From contig CATNEN010000003.1 in NCBI GenBank assembly GCA_950097015.1, forward strand, positions 9,715,501 through 9,779,500: a stretch of DNA of 64,000 nucleotides, given 5' to 3'. Within the stretch, counting starts at the first letter, position 1. The number at the start of each line of letters is the position of its first letter. The position numbers were made by a program, and so were the translations under genes. Shown one piece after another: positions 1 through 11,100 of this stretch. This DNA comes from Macrostomum hystrix. Lineage: Eukaryota > Platyhelminthes > Macrostomidae. The notes below the pieces were generated by a model. The model was not told the DNA's origin. It saw only the letters and a program-made list of their open reading frames with translations, and searched no databases.

Positions 1-322
1 TTGCTTACTGCTTGTGGGCACTCTGAAACAGCCACTGAAAAAGACTCCTTTTGAGATGCATAGCAAGCTGAAACCTTTGTTGCCAAGCATGTCCAGAATT
101 TCTCCCCAATTTATGGATTCATGGATGAAAGCTCTATTATGGCATAGCACTGCCCGGCCTACAACCTCTGGTGCATGAGGTTGAATGGTGCTGAAACTTT
201 GACGCTTTGACAGTATACCATATGATTCATGCCAACTGTGACTATCTTAAGCAGGAAGAGTGATTGGTTCTTGTGCACAAAATGCCTAGGCAGGCATCAA
301 CAATACACATACTCACTTGGAA
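1..322. other. Left-edge intergenic DNA, nothing recognised
   Basis: No coding exon, RNA gene or repeat could be recognised here. The stretch lies outside the MITE-like element that starts at 323 and may belong to a neighbouring gene that is cut by the window edge. Confidence 0.4.
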
Positions 323-553
323 CATACATGTGCAACCTCCCAAATCTTAGCCGGCTGTGCAACTTAGTTTTTGCTCTATTTATGACTTAGTTTGCTTTCT
401 TTTTCTCTCCCCTTTTTCCTCTTCTTCACGCCTTCCTTTTTGTCCCTTGGTCCCCCCTTTGATTTTTTTGCGCTTGGTTGATTGGTTTTTGCGACTTACC
501 TTGCTTGGCCCTCGTTTCACCCAGCAGGTTCGGCCGGGTGTTGCGCATGTATG
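323..553. mobile_element. MITE-like element A, copy 1
   Basis: The ends form an inverted repeat: CATACATGTGCAAC at the left and GTTGCGCATGTATG at the right, 13 of 14 positions complementary. The interior is pyrimidine-rich (TTTTCTCTCCCC-like) and has no transposase. A second copy with the same ends and closely similar interior lies at 30985-31286, which shows that it is a dispersed element. A TA dinucleotide sits near each end, so a Tc1/mariner-type TA target is possible, but the exact border is ambiguous because the ends are themselves partly palindromic. It lies about 770 bp upstream of the RER1 start codon. Confidence 0.65.
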
Positions 554-1323
554 ACTTAAAAGAATTGTATCCAACTGAAAGGTGACTATGTTAAAAAGGT
601 CTCTGTTGCCACTGAAGAAGAAAGAAGATATTTCAATTTTTTTGAAAGACAACTAACCTATTGTTTCCTGGTTTCTGTTTCTCTATATGCAGCATCCAAA
701 TTTCTGGTTATGTATTGAGAGCACAACCCTACTGCAGTCAAGGAGGCATAACTTTTAACAGTTTGTGATATTTTGAAATTATCTCACCAGGTGTAGTTTG
801 TTAGTAAAGCTTCTAAAGCAAATTAGTTGATGTTACTATTGCTGGCTGTTAAAAAGTTATGTAAAAAAGTCCCTAAGACTTTTTGGTCACCCCAAGTAAT
901 TATTTTGTGTTTAGAAATATTAAGAAAAATCACACAACATAGTAAGCAAAATAATAATTTGGGATCAAAAGCAAACTTGCTATTGGGAACATTTTCTATT
1001 TTAAGGTAAGGGACAGTTTAAGTTATAATAAATAGAATAACAAAGTGATATCATTCTAAGAAACTTTTGTTTAAAATGTGCTTTTGTAGCATTTTTAATA
1101 ATAAATATCTTCATATAAAAATTAAAATGCAGTCTTTGCAGAAAGTTGCTGTTGTTTTGAGGCACTATAATGTTGCATTTGGTTCTGCAAAAAAGTTGTT
1201 AAGTTTTTTATAATAAAACTTTATTTCAGATAAATAAAAGGCTTTGCATCAGTCAAAAAACTAGTCTCCCAAAACAAGCTTCAAAAGGCGAGCTGCTAAA
1301 TTTGTTAAGATTAGTGAACAAAA
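554..1323. other. 5' flank of RER1
   Basis: AT-rich DNA between the MITE-like element and the RER1 start codon. It should contain the RER1 promoter and 5' UTR. No further coding exon was seen and no TATA or initiator element could be assigned with confidence. Confidence 0.4.
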
Positions 1324-4300
1324 ATGTTAGACGATCTAAAAAATGAGCAAGCTAGCAAGCCACCATCGGCTATCTCCACATTTTTGCGTGGTATTTCAAT
1401 TCGCTATCAGGCCATGCTGGACCGCTTTACCCCATTTACCACTGGTCGTTGGGTGGCATTTGTTGTGTTTTTTCTACTGTTTGTGCTCAGAATTATATTT
1501 GTTCAGGTAAGCAATTTAACCATGATTTTTATGATCACTGTATTGATCAATATGATCATTTGTCACTTATTTGTTTGCAATAAGTAATGTGAGTAGACTC
1601 AGCTTACTGTTGGAGTGTGAACTCAACTTAGTACTCATTTGAGTAGACTCAGCGTAGTGTTTATGGGAGAGGACTCAACTTAGTACTCATTTAAGTACAC
1701 TCAACTTAGTACTCATTTGAGTAGACTAAATTTAGTACTCCTGAGTAGACTCAATTTAGTACTCATGTGAGTAGACTCAGCTTAGTGTTAATGGGAATGG
1801 ACTCAACTTAGTGCTCATGAGAGTAGACCCAACTCAATGTTAAAAGGAGTAGACTCAACTCAATGTTAATGAGAGTAGACCCTACTCAATGTATGAGAGT
1901 AGACTCAACTCAATGTTCATGAGAGTAGACTCAACTCAATGTTCATGAGAGTAGACTCAACTCAATGTTCATGAGAGTAGACTCAACTCAATGTTAATGA
2001 GAGTAGACCCTACTCAATGTTCATGAGAGTAGACTCAACTCAATGTTCATGAGAGTAGACTCAACTCAATGTTCATGAGAGTAGACTCAACTCAATGTTC
2101 ATGAGAGTAGACTCAACTCAATGTTCATGAGAGTAGACTCAACTCAATGTTCATGAGAGTAGACTCAACTCAATGTTCATGAGAGTAGACTCAACTCAAT
2201 GTTAATGAGAGTAGACCCTACTCAATGTTCATGAGAGTAGACTCAACTCAATGTTCATGAGAGTAGACTCAACTCAATGTTCATGAGAGTAGACTCAACT
2301 CAATGTTCATGAGAGTAGACTCAACTCAATGTTCATGAGAGTAGACTCAACTCAATGTTCATGAGAGTAGACTCAACTCAATGTTCATGAGAGTAGACTC
2401 AACTCAATGTTCATGAGAGTAGACTCAACTCAATGTTCATGAGAGTAGACTCAACTCAATGTTCATGAGAGTAGACTCAACTCAATGTTCATGAGAGTAG
2501 ACTCAACTCAATGTTCATGAGAGTAGACTCAACTCAATGTTCATGAGAGTAGACTCAACTCAATGTTCATGAGAGTAGACTCAACTCAATGTTAATGAGA
2601 GTAGACCCTACTCAATGTTCATGAGAGTAGACTCAACTCAATGTTCATGAGAGTAGACTCAACTCAATGTTAAAGAGAGTAGACCCTACTCAATGTTCAT
2701 GAGAGTAGACCCTACTCAATGTTCATGAGAGTAGACTCAACTCAATGTTAATGAGAGTAGACCCTACTCAATGTTCATGAGAGTAGACTCAACTCAATGT
2801 TCGTGAGAGTAGACTCAACTCAATGTTCATGAGAGTAGACCCTACTCAATGTTCATGAGAGTAGACTCAACTCAATGTTAATGAGAGTAGACCCTACTCA
2901 ATGTTCATGAGAGTAGACTCAACTCAATGTTCGTGAGAGTAGACTCAACTCAATGTTCATGAGAGTAGACCCTACTCAATGTTCATGAGAGTAGACTCAA
3001 CTCAATGTTAATGAGAGTAGACCCTACTCAATGTTCATGAGAGTAGACTCAACTCAATGTTCATGAGAGTAGACTCAACTCAATGTTCATGAGAGTAGAC
3101 TCAACTCAATGTTCATGAGAGTAGACTCTACTCAATGTTAATGAGAGTAGATCCTACTCAATGTTCATGAGAGTAGACTCAACTCAATGTTAATGAGAGT
3201 AGATCCTACTCAATGTTCATGAGAGTAGACTCAACTCAATGTTCGTGAGAGTAGACTCTACTCAATGTTCATGAGAGTAGACTCAACTCAATGTTCGTGA
3301 GAGTAGACTCTACTCAATGTTCATGAGAGTAGACTCAACTCAATGTTCATGAGAGTAGACTCAACTCAATGTTCATGAGAGTAGACTCAACTCAATGTTC
3401 ATGAGAGTAGACCCTACTCAATGTTCATGAGAGTAGACCCTACTCAATGTTGATGATAGTAGACTCAACTTATTTTTATCTAAGTAGTTAACTCGGTACT
3501 CGGTACTTACTTACTCGGTACTTATTAGGTAGACTCCATTAACTGCTCTTAATGCTCTTTACCTCACAACTCAAGCGGCCCAATAAACCATTTCTATCTC
3601 ACAGGGCTTCTATATAATAGCCTATGCTCTAGGCATCTACCTACTCAACCTGTTGATTGGCTTCCTGACACCAATGGACGCCGCCACCCTAGACGAGGAC
3701 GGGCCTAGCTTGCCGATGCGAGCTAGCGAAGAATTTCGACCGTTTATTAGGCGACTGCCGGAGTTTAAATTTTGGTGAGTTTATATTTTAACTCCGACAC
3801 TATTAAAAAATCAAACATTTCAACTATTTAAATTCGATTATAATTAATCTTTACTTATTTTTAATTTCACCAGGTACTCATCAACTAGAGCAACAGTGAT
3901 TTCTTTGCTCTGCACACTCGTACCAGCCTTTGACATACCCGTATTCTGGCCAATCCTTGTTATGTACTTCTTCCTGCTATTCACGCTGACTATGAAGCGG
4001 CAGATTAAGGTAAGGATTCAAACTATTATATAGAAATCTTTTCTAAGATTTTTTTCCGACATTTCGAAAATGCTGTCGCTTTCTGAAACCCTCCCAGTTA
4101 CCCAGGTAAAGCTTCCACTTTTACAAATGCTAATGTCAAGTTCCCCAATAGAAGCTGTCACTTCTCCCAGATCCCCAGGTGAAGCTGTCACTTCTCCAAG
4201 ATCCCCAGGTGAAGCTGTCACTTCTCCCAAATACCCAGGTGAAGCTGTCACTTCTCCCAAATACCCAGGTGAAGCTGTCACTTCTCCCAGATCCCCAGGT

Positions 4301-4906
4301 GAAGCTGTCACTTCTCCAAGATCCCCAGGTGAAGCTGTCACTTCTCCCAAATACCCAGGTGAAGCTGTCACTTCTCCCAGATCCCCAGGTGAAGCTGTCA
4401 CTTCTCCCAGATCCTCAGGTGAAGCTGTCACTTCTCCAAGATCCCCAGGTGAAGCTGTCACTTCTCCAAGATCCCCAGGTGAAGCTGTCACTTCTCCCAG
4501 ATCCCCAGGTGAAGCTGTCACTTCTCCCAGATCCCCAGGTGAAGCTGTCACTTCTCCCAGATCCCCAGGTGAAGCTGTCACTTCTCCCAGATCCTCAGAT
4601 ACGGCTGAAGTTTATCTCAGATCCCAAGGTACACTTGTCATATATCCGAGTTCTCCAGTTACAACTGTATTTTCTCCCAGATCCCTAAGTGAAGTTGCCC
4701 TAGTCCCAGATCCCAATTGCAAGCATTGACACTTCTAGATCCCCTGAGATGAAAGCAACAACCAACCAGTTGATTCCTAATCCCTTGACTCCACGCAGCA
4801 CATGATCAAGCATCGGTACATTCCGTTCACCTACGGTAAGCCGCAGCACAAAGGTCGCGAAGATTTAAGTCCAACGGCCGGACAGCACCACGCCGCAAAG
4901 TCGTGA
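1324..4906 (+). CDS. RER1: RER1, Golgi-to-ER retrieval receptor (4 exons)
   Basis: Exons 1324-1506, 3605-3774, 3874-4009 and 4799-4906 join in phase to 198 codons; the vertebrate protein is about 196. RER1 is a four-helix membrane protein of the cis-Golgi that sends ER proteins and unassembled complex subunits back to the ER in COPI vesicles. The translation carries the family's recognisable stretches: [10 protein letters not shown] before helix 1, [16 protein letters not shown] in the cytosolic loop, [11 protein letters not shown] in helix 4 and [20 protein letters not shown] at the start of the tail. The tail ends in SKS-like basic residues without a KKXX signal. The start at 1324 gives a normal N-terminus. 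Intron 1 (about 2.1 kb) and intron 3 (about 0.8 kb) are largely minisatellite; intron 2 is only 99 bp. A polyadenylation hexamer follows at 5041. Confidence 0.95.
1591..3475. repeat. 26-bp minisatellite in RER1 intron 1
   Basis: About 70 tandem copies of a 26-bp unit containing the core GAGAGTAGACTCAACTCAAT. The first copies (1591-1860) are diverged and of variable length; the centre is nearly perfect, with CTCAACTC and CCTACTC variants interspersed in blocks. The array fills almost all of the intron. No other locus in the window carries this unit. It is followed by a short GGTACTT-rich tract at 3490-3530. Confidence 0.97.
4142..4600. repeat. 30-bp minisatellite in RER1 intron 3
   Basis: About 15 copies of a 30-bp unit with the core CACTTCTCCCAGATCCCCAG followed by GTGAAGCTGT. 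Because 30 is divisible by three, open frames run through the array on both strands, but they are repeat artefacts. Each unit joins a pyrimidine-rich CAG to GTGAAG, so it resembles an acceptor fused to a donor. Confidence 0.97.
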
Positions 4907-5640
4907 TTTATTTGCACATTTATTTTGTGTAGAAATTGTATTAACTTCACATTGAGTCCGAGTAAAGCTGTTCGATCTTTGTTCTTCTTTAGGGCCATTT
5001 GTTATTATATTTAGCTTTAGTCTGTTGATTATATTTAGTAAATAAATAGATGATTTTGTTATATTCTGTGTCTCAGATTGTCCTTGTTGCTATTATAGTA
5101 ACTTATAAGTCTCCGATGTTTGTTACGCTCTGTTTTTTTGTAAGTTACTCTCTTTGATGCCGCGGTTTTCGTCGCTTTGAATATTAGAAATTAACCAAGA
5201 AATTAACATTGAGGGATTATTAATTTTTTAAATGATAGCCGTGTCAACTACAGAAAAATGTTATTAATGCCGCTATACTACTTCTACTCTTGCCGAGTAG
5301 TAAGTAATGTATGTTTTATTCGGAAATGTTTCGTGTGTTTAAGCCTGACAAATTCATATAAAGTTATAATTAGCTAGAATAATTTTTTGTTGCAACGTTT
5401 CACTAAAAACTGTAACAAATTGCCAAACACAGCAAACAAACCAATCTATTAACTCACTCACCATTTCTGCTGCTTAAATTGTTTGCAATCAACGGCACAA
5501 TGATTTTTTGCGTGTTTTATTTTCTCACTAATTGTTCTGACGATACTACTGTCCGATTATTTAATTAGTAGTCTTTTCTGCTTTTTTTCTTATTTAACTA
5601 TTATGTTATAATTATATAGAAATAGAAAGGGAATTGAGGC
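4907..5640. other. RER1 3' UTR and intergenic DNA
   Basis: AT-rich, apart from the polyadenylation signal no gene or repeat family was recognised before the SINE at 5641. Confidence 0.4.
5041..5046 (+). terminator. Polyadenylation signal of RER1
   Basis: AATAAA lies 135 bp after the RER1 stop codon, and a T/GT-rich tract follows (TTTTGTTATATTCTGTGTC). The position is normal for a metazoan 3' UTR; the cleavage site cannot be placed. Confidence 0.6.
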
Positions 5641-5856
5641 ATGGACTGCTGTTCAGTCTACGGATTGGGGACACGCCACACTCAATCCTCAATTACCACT
5701 GCTGATTCTGGTACCCATTTAACAGCTCCGAGAACTGAAGCAAATCAGAGTTTAGTGTCTTGCTAAAGGACAGAAATTGTTCCAGTGTAAGTGGGAATCG
5801 AACCCGTGACCTTCAAGTCGTGAGTCCGATGCTTTAACCACTAGGCTACAATCCCC
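5641..5856 (-). mobile_element. tRNA-derived SINE, family 1, copy a
   Basis: On the minus strand the head reads GGGGATTGTAGCCTAGTGGT, an RNA polymerase III A box, and then GGTTCGATTCCC, a B box, at normal tRNA spacing. The body contains a segment shared by all family-1 copies (GGTACCCATTTAACAGC, AGTGTCTTGCTAA) and the palindrome-like CAGTCTACGGATTG, which is CAGTCCATGGACTG in better copies. The simple-sequence tail seen in the copy at 54004 is missing. Confidence 0.85.
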
Positions 5857-6555
5857 TTCATTTTTATGTGGATTTATTGGATATTATATAGTATATATTG
5901 GTTCAAAAGCTTACAATCTAACCATATTCAGGCACCCAGTTTAGTAACACTGTATTATTAATTAGCTGTTTTGCTTTGATTGATTCATATGACATTTGCC
6001 ATCAGCCTCTGGTTGAACTATCTCTGATGTGTTAAAATTAGAGCTGTATTTCATTATTGGTGATGTGTTAAATGCTTCTAGTTGTTGACTTATGATCATA
6101 TTAATATACGTATATGTCTATCTCTTTCTATACAGAAAGTTAGTTTTCGTAGCATATGTTAAATTACAAATAACAAAATGTAAAGAATAGGAACGTATTG
6201 TAATCTTCTAATTGACCATTGTTCTATTGCGGGGATTCGGTTAGTGGCATGCGATTATTTACTAAATCCCGTCTACCGTTTATCAATGTTAGACATTTAA
6301 TTAATTGTTCTACATCTGACTATCGGTGGCACTTAATTGTACGAGGCATCCATTTTTTCTTGTCTTGATTTTGCTAGATTATTTTGTGTCTGGTGGCATA
6401 GAAAACACAAACGATAGCGCAGCAGATTCTGTGCTAACAATTTTAAACACAATTGCTTCTTTAAGACTACTTTGAACTTTAATTCCTTTGCTTATATTTT
6501 TTTAGTTTATAAAAGGCGTGCAATGAAAACCAGTGTTTAATATGGGAAATAGTGT
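5857..6555. other. Intergenic DNA before the 26-bp array
   Basis: No exon, RNA gene or repeat family was recognised in this AT-rich stretch between the SINE and the minisatellite. Confidence 0.4.
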
Positions 6556-7945
6556 CCAGGATAGAGTAGGAGTATGGGAGAGTGTGTGGTATAGAGTATG
6601 GTAGAGTGTGTGGCATAGTGTATGGGAAAGAGTGTGTGGCATAGAGTATGGAAAGAGTGTGTGGCATAGAGTATGGGAGAGTGTGTGGCATAGAGTATGG
6701 AAAGAGTGTGTGGCATAGAGTATGGGAAAGAGTGTGTGGCATAGAGTATGGGAAAGAGTGTGTGGCATAGAGTATGGGAAAGAGTGTGTGGCATAGAGTA
6801 TGGGAAAGAGTGTGTGGCATAGAGTATGGAAAGAGTGTGTGGCATAGAGTATGGGAGAGTGTGTGGCATAGAGTATGGAAAGAGTGTGTGGCATAGAGTA
6901 TGGGAAAGAGTGTGTGGCATAGAGTATGGGAAAGAGTGTGTGGCATAGAGTATGGGAAAGAGTGTGTGGCATAGTGTATGGGAAAGAGTGTGTGGCATAA
7001 AGTATGGTAGAGTGTGTGGCATAGTGTATGGGAAAGAGTGTGTGGCATAGAGTATGGAAAGAGTGTGTGGCATAGAGTATGGGAAAGAGTGTGTGGCATA
7101 GAGTATGGGAAAGAGTGTGTGGCATAGAGTATGGGAAAGAGTGTGTGGCATAGAGTATGGGAAAGAGTGTGTGGCATAGAGTATGGGAAAGAGTGTGTAG
7201 CATAGTGTATGGGAAAGAGTGTGTGGCATAGAGTATGGGAAAGAGTGTGTGGCATAGAGTATGGTAGAGTGTGTGGCATAGTGTATGGGAAAGAGTGTGT
7301 GGCATAGAGTATGGAAAGAGTGTGTGGCATAGAGTATGGGAAAGAGTGTGTGGCATAGAGTATGGGAAAGAGTGTGTGGCATAGAGTATGGGAAAGAGTG
7401 TGTGGCATAGAGTATGGGAAAGAGTGTGTGGCATAGAGTATGGGAGAGTGTGTGGCATAGAGTATGGGAGAGTGTGTGGCATAGAGTATGGGAAAGAGTG
7501 TGTGGCATAGAGTATGGGAAAGAGTGTGTGGCATAGAGTATGGGAATGAGTGTGTGGCATAGAGTATGGGAAAGAGTGTGTGGCATAGAGTATGGGAAAG
7601 AGTGTGTGGCATAGAGTATGGGAATGAGTGTGTGGCATAGAGTATGGGAAAGAGTGTGTGGCATAGAGTATGGGAATGAGTGTGTGGCATAGAGTATGGG
7701 AAAGAGTGTATGGCATAGAGTATGGGAAAGAGTGTGTGGCATAGAGTATGGGAATGAGTGTGTGGCATAGAGTATGGGAAAGAGTGTGTGGCATAGAGTA
7801 TGGGAATGAGTGTGTGGCATAGAGTATGGGAAAGAGTGTGTGCCATAGTGTATGGGAAAGAGTGTGGCATTGAGTTTAGGATAGAGTTTGTGGGAAAGAG
7901 TTCGTGGGATAGAGTATGGGAAAGATTATGGGAAAGGGTGTGTGG
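6556..7945. repeat. 26-bp intergenic minisatellite
   Basis: About 52 copies of a 26-bp unit with the core GAAAGAGTGTGTGGCATAGA; some units lack one to four bases (GGGAGAG or GGAAAG types). The minus strand is open in all three frames for about 1.3 kb because a 26-bp period rotates the frame and the unit has no stop codon on that strand. The peptides (SFPYSMPHT-like) are low-complexity and have no start context or splice support. Unlike most arrays in this window it lies between genes. Confidence 0.97.
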
Positions 7946-8186
7946 TGGACTTAAAAAGAGTTGTATAATAGACTAGAAGATATCAAGGAAAACGCTTAGT
8001 TGTAAAATTTATTAGTTTTTTTATTGTACGTGTTAAAGATGAGCTCAAATCAAACCTTTCAATCGTAATCGTTCCAGCCAGGTCTTCATTCAAAACTGGA
8101 CGCTATCAAAGCCATTATCCAGTCTTGAAGCTGTCAAGCTGGTGTACAGATTAGTATCAAAGTTGATCGTTTAAATCACAGTACCA

Positions 8187-11100
8187 ATGGGCAACCAGGT
8201 TGGCAGTGTTAGCAGCGCTGAAGTCAATAGCAAATACAATCAGTGCCTGCAGGATCTGACAGATTATGAGCTGCAAGCCAAACTGAAGGAGACCGCTTTC
8301 TTCAAGGTGGTTCGATCTAGGTGCGTTCAGCAGTGCATTTTGAACAAATACTAAACAGGGATTTAATCAATCTATTAATTTCTGATTGAACCTCACAGGC
8401 ATAGCGAAGGCGATGTGGTTCTCAAAGTCTACATACCGCCAAATGCCAGCCTGCCAATCAAGGATTACCTGGATCGTATTGAAGCTCAGAAGAAAGTATT
8501 TCCTAATCCTACCAATGCCAACGTGCTGCCCTATCAAAGGTGAACCAGAATGGGTGCATCTGTTAAGTTTGCTTGCTTGAAATTAGGCCGCATAAAACTA
8601 CTTTCAACGAATACTAACACTAGTTTCAAACCTCAAGCCATCAGCATCCTGAACCTCAAGCCATCAGCATCCTGAACCTCAAGCCATCAGCATCCTGAAC
8701 CTCAAGCCATCAGCATCCTGAACCTCAAGCCATCAGCATCCTGAACCTCAAGCCATCAGCATCCTGAACCTCAAGCCATCAGCATCCTGAACCTCAAGCC
8801 ATCAGCATCCTGAACCTCAAGCCATCAGCATCCTGAGCCTCAAGCCATCAGCATCCTGAACCTCAAGCCATCATCACCCTGAACCTCAAGCCATCAGCAC
8901 CCTGAACCTCAAGCCATGAGCACCCTGAACCTCAAGCCATGAGCACCCTGAACCTCAAGCCATGAGCACCCTAAACCTCAAGCCATCAGCATCCTGAACC
9001 TCAAGCCATCAGCATCCTGAACCTCAAGCCATCAGCATCCTGAACCTCAAGCCATCAGCATCCTGAATTTCGAGCCATCAGAACCCTGAACCTCAAGCCA
9101 TCATCACCCTGAACCTCAAGCCATCAGCATCCTGAACCTCAAGCCATCAACATCCTGAACCTCAAGCCATCAGCATCCTGAACCTCAAGCCATCATCACC
9201 CTGAACCTCAAGCCATCAGCACCCTGAACCTCAAGCCATGAGCACCCTGAACCTCAAGCCATGAGCACCCTGAACCTCAAGCCATGAGCACCCTAAACCT
9301 CAAGCCATCAGCACCCTGAACCTCAAGCCATCAGCATCCTGAAACTCAAACCATGAGTACCCTGAACCTCAAGCCATCAGCACCCTGAACCTCAAGTTAT
9401 CAGCATCCTGAACCTCAAGCCATGAGCACCCTGAACCTCAAGCCATCAGCATCCTGAACCTCAAGCCATCAGCATCCTGAACCTCAAGCCATCAGCATCC
9501 TGAACCTCAAGCCATCAGCACCCTGAACCTCAAGCCATCAGCATCCTGAACCTCAAGTTATCAGCATCCTGAACCTCAAGCCATCAGCACCCTGAACCTC
9601 AAGCCATCAGCATCCTGAACCTCAAGTTATCAGCATCCTTAACCTCAAGCCATCAGCATCCTGAACCTCCAAGCCATGAGCACCCTGAACCTCAAGCCAT
9701 CAGCATCCTGAACCTCAAGTTATCAGCATCCTGAACCTCCAAGCCATGAGCACCCTGAACCTCAAGCCATCAGCATCCTGAACCTCAAGTTATCAGCATC
9801 CTGAACCTCAAGTTATCAGCATCCTGAACCTCAAGCCATCAGCACCCTGAACCTCAAGCCATCAGCATCCTGAACCTCAAGTTATCAGCATCCTTAACCT
9901 CAAGCCATCAGCATCCTGAACCTCCAAGCCATGAGCACCCTGAACCTCCAAGCCATGAGCATCCTGAACCTCAAGCCATCAGCATCCTGAACCTCAAGCC
10001 ATCAGCACCCTGAACCTCAAGCCATCAGCATCCTGAACCTCAAGCCATCAGCATCCTGAACCTCAAGCCATGAGCACCCTGAACCTCTAGCTATCAGCAT
10101 CCTGAACCTCAAGTTATCAGCATCCTGAACCTCAAGTTATCAGCATCCTGAACCTCAAGCCATCAGCACCCTGAACCTCAAGCCATCAGCATCCTGAACC
10201 TCAAGTTATCAGCATCCTGAACCTCAAGCCATCAGCATCCTGAACCTCAAGCCATCAGCATCCTGAACCTCAAGCCATGAGCACCCTGAACCTCTAGCTA
10301 TCAGCATCCTGAACCTCAAGTTATCAGCATCCTGAACCTCAAGTTATCAGCATCCTGAACCTCAAGCCATCAGCACCCTGAACCTCAAGCCATCAGCATC
10401 CTGAACCTCAAGCCATGAGCACCCTGAACCTCTAGCTATCAGCATCCTGAACCTCAAGTTATCAGCATCCTGAACCTCAAGTTATCAGCATCCTGAACCT
10501 CAAGCCATCAGCACCCTGAACCTCAAGCCATCAGCATCCTGAACCTCAAGTTATCAGCATCCTTAACCTCAAGCCATCAGCACCCTGAACCTCAAGCCAT
10601 CAGCATCCTGAACCTCAAGTTATCAGCATCCTGAACCTCAAGCCATCAGCATCCTGAACCTCAAGCCATGAGCACCCTGAACCTCTAGCTATCAGCATCC
10701 TGAACCTCAAGTTATCAGCATCCTGAACCTCAAGTTATCAGCATCCTGAACCTCAAGCCATCAGCACCCTGAACCTCAAGCCATCAGCATCCTGAACCTC
10801 AAGTTATCAGCATCCTTAACCTCAAGCCATCAGCATCCTGAACCTCCAAGCCATGAGCACCCTGAACCTCAAGCCATCAGCATCCTGAACCTCAAGTTAT
10901 CAGGATCCTGAACCTCAAGCCATGAGCACCCTGAACCTCTAGCTATCAGCATCCTGAACCTCAAGTTATCAGCATCCTGAACCTCAAGTTATCAGCATCC
11001 TGAACCTCAAGCCATCAGCACCCTGAACCTCAAGCCATCAGCATCCTGAACCTCAAGTTATCAGCATCCTGAACCTCAAGCCATCAGCATCCTGAACCTC

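Noticed and set aside
4018-4729. Frames of 169-219 codons on both strands in RER1 intron 3
   Set aside because: The 30-bp period is divisible by three, so frames stay open by arithmetic; the region is spliced out between two in-phase RER1 exons.
5790-5856. A functional tRNA gene (minus strand)
   Set aside because: A and B boxes are present but the cloverleaf stems pair poorly and the head continues into a SINE body shared with other copies.
6479-7870. Three minus-strand frames of over 420 codons as repeat-protein genes
   Set aside because: They are frame-rotated readings of one 26-bp DNA repeat; all three frames show the same peptide cycle and there is no splice or start evidence.
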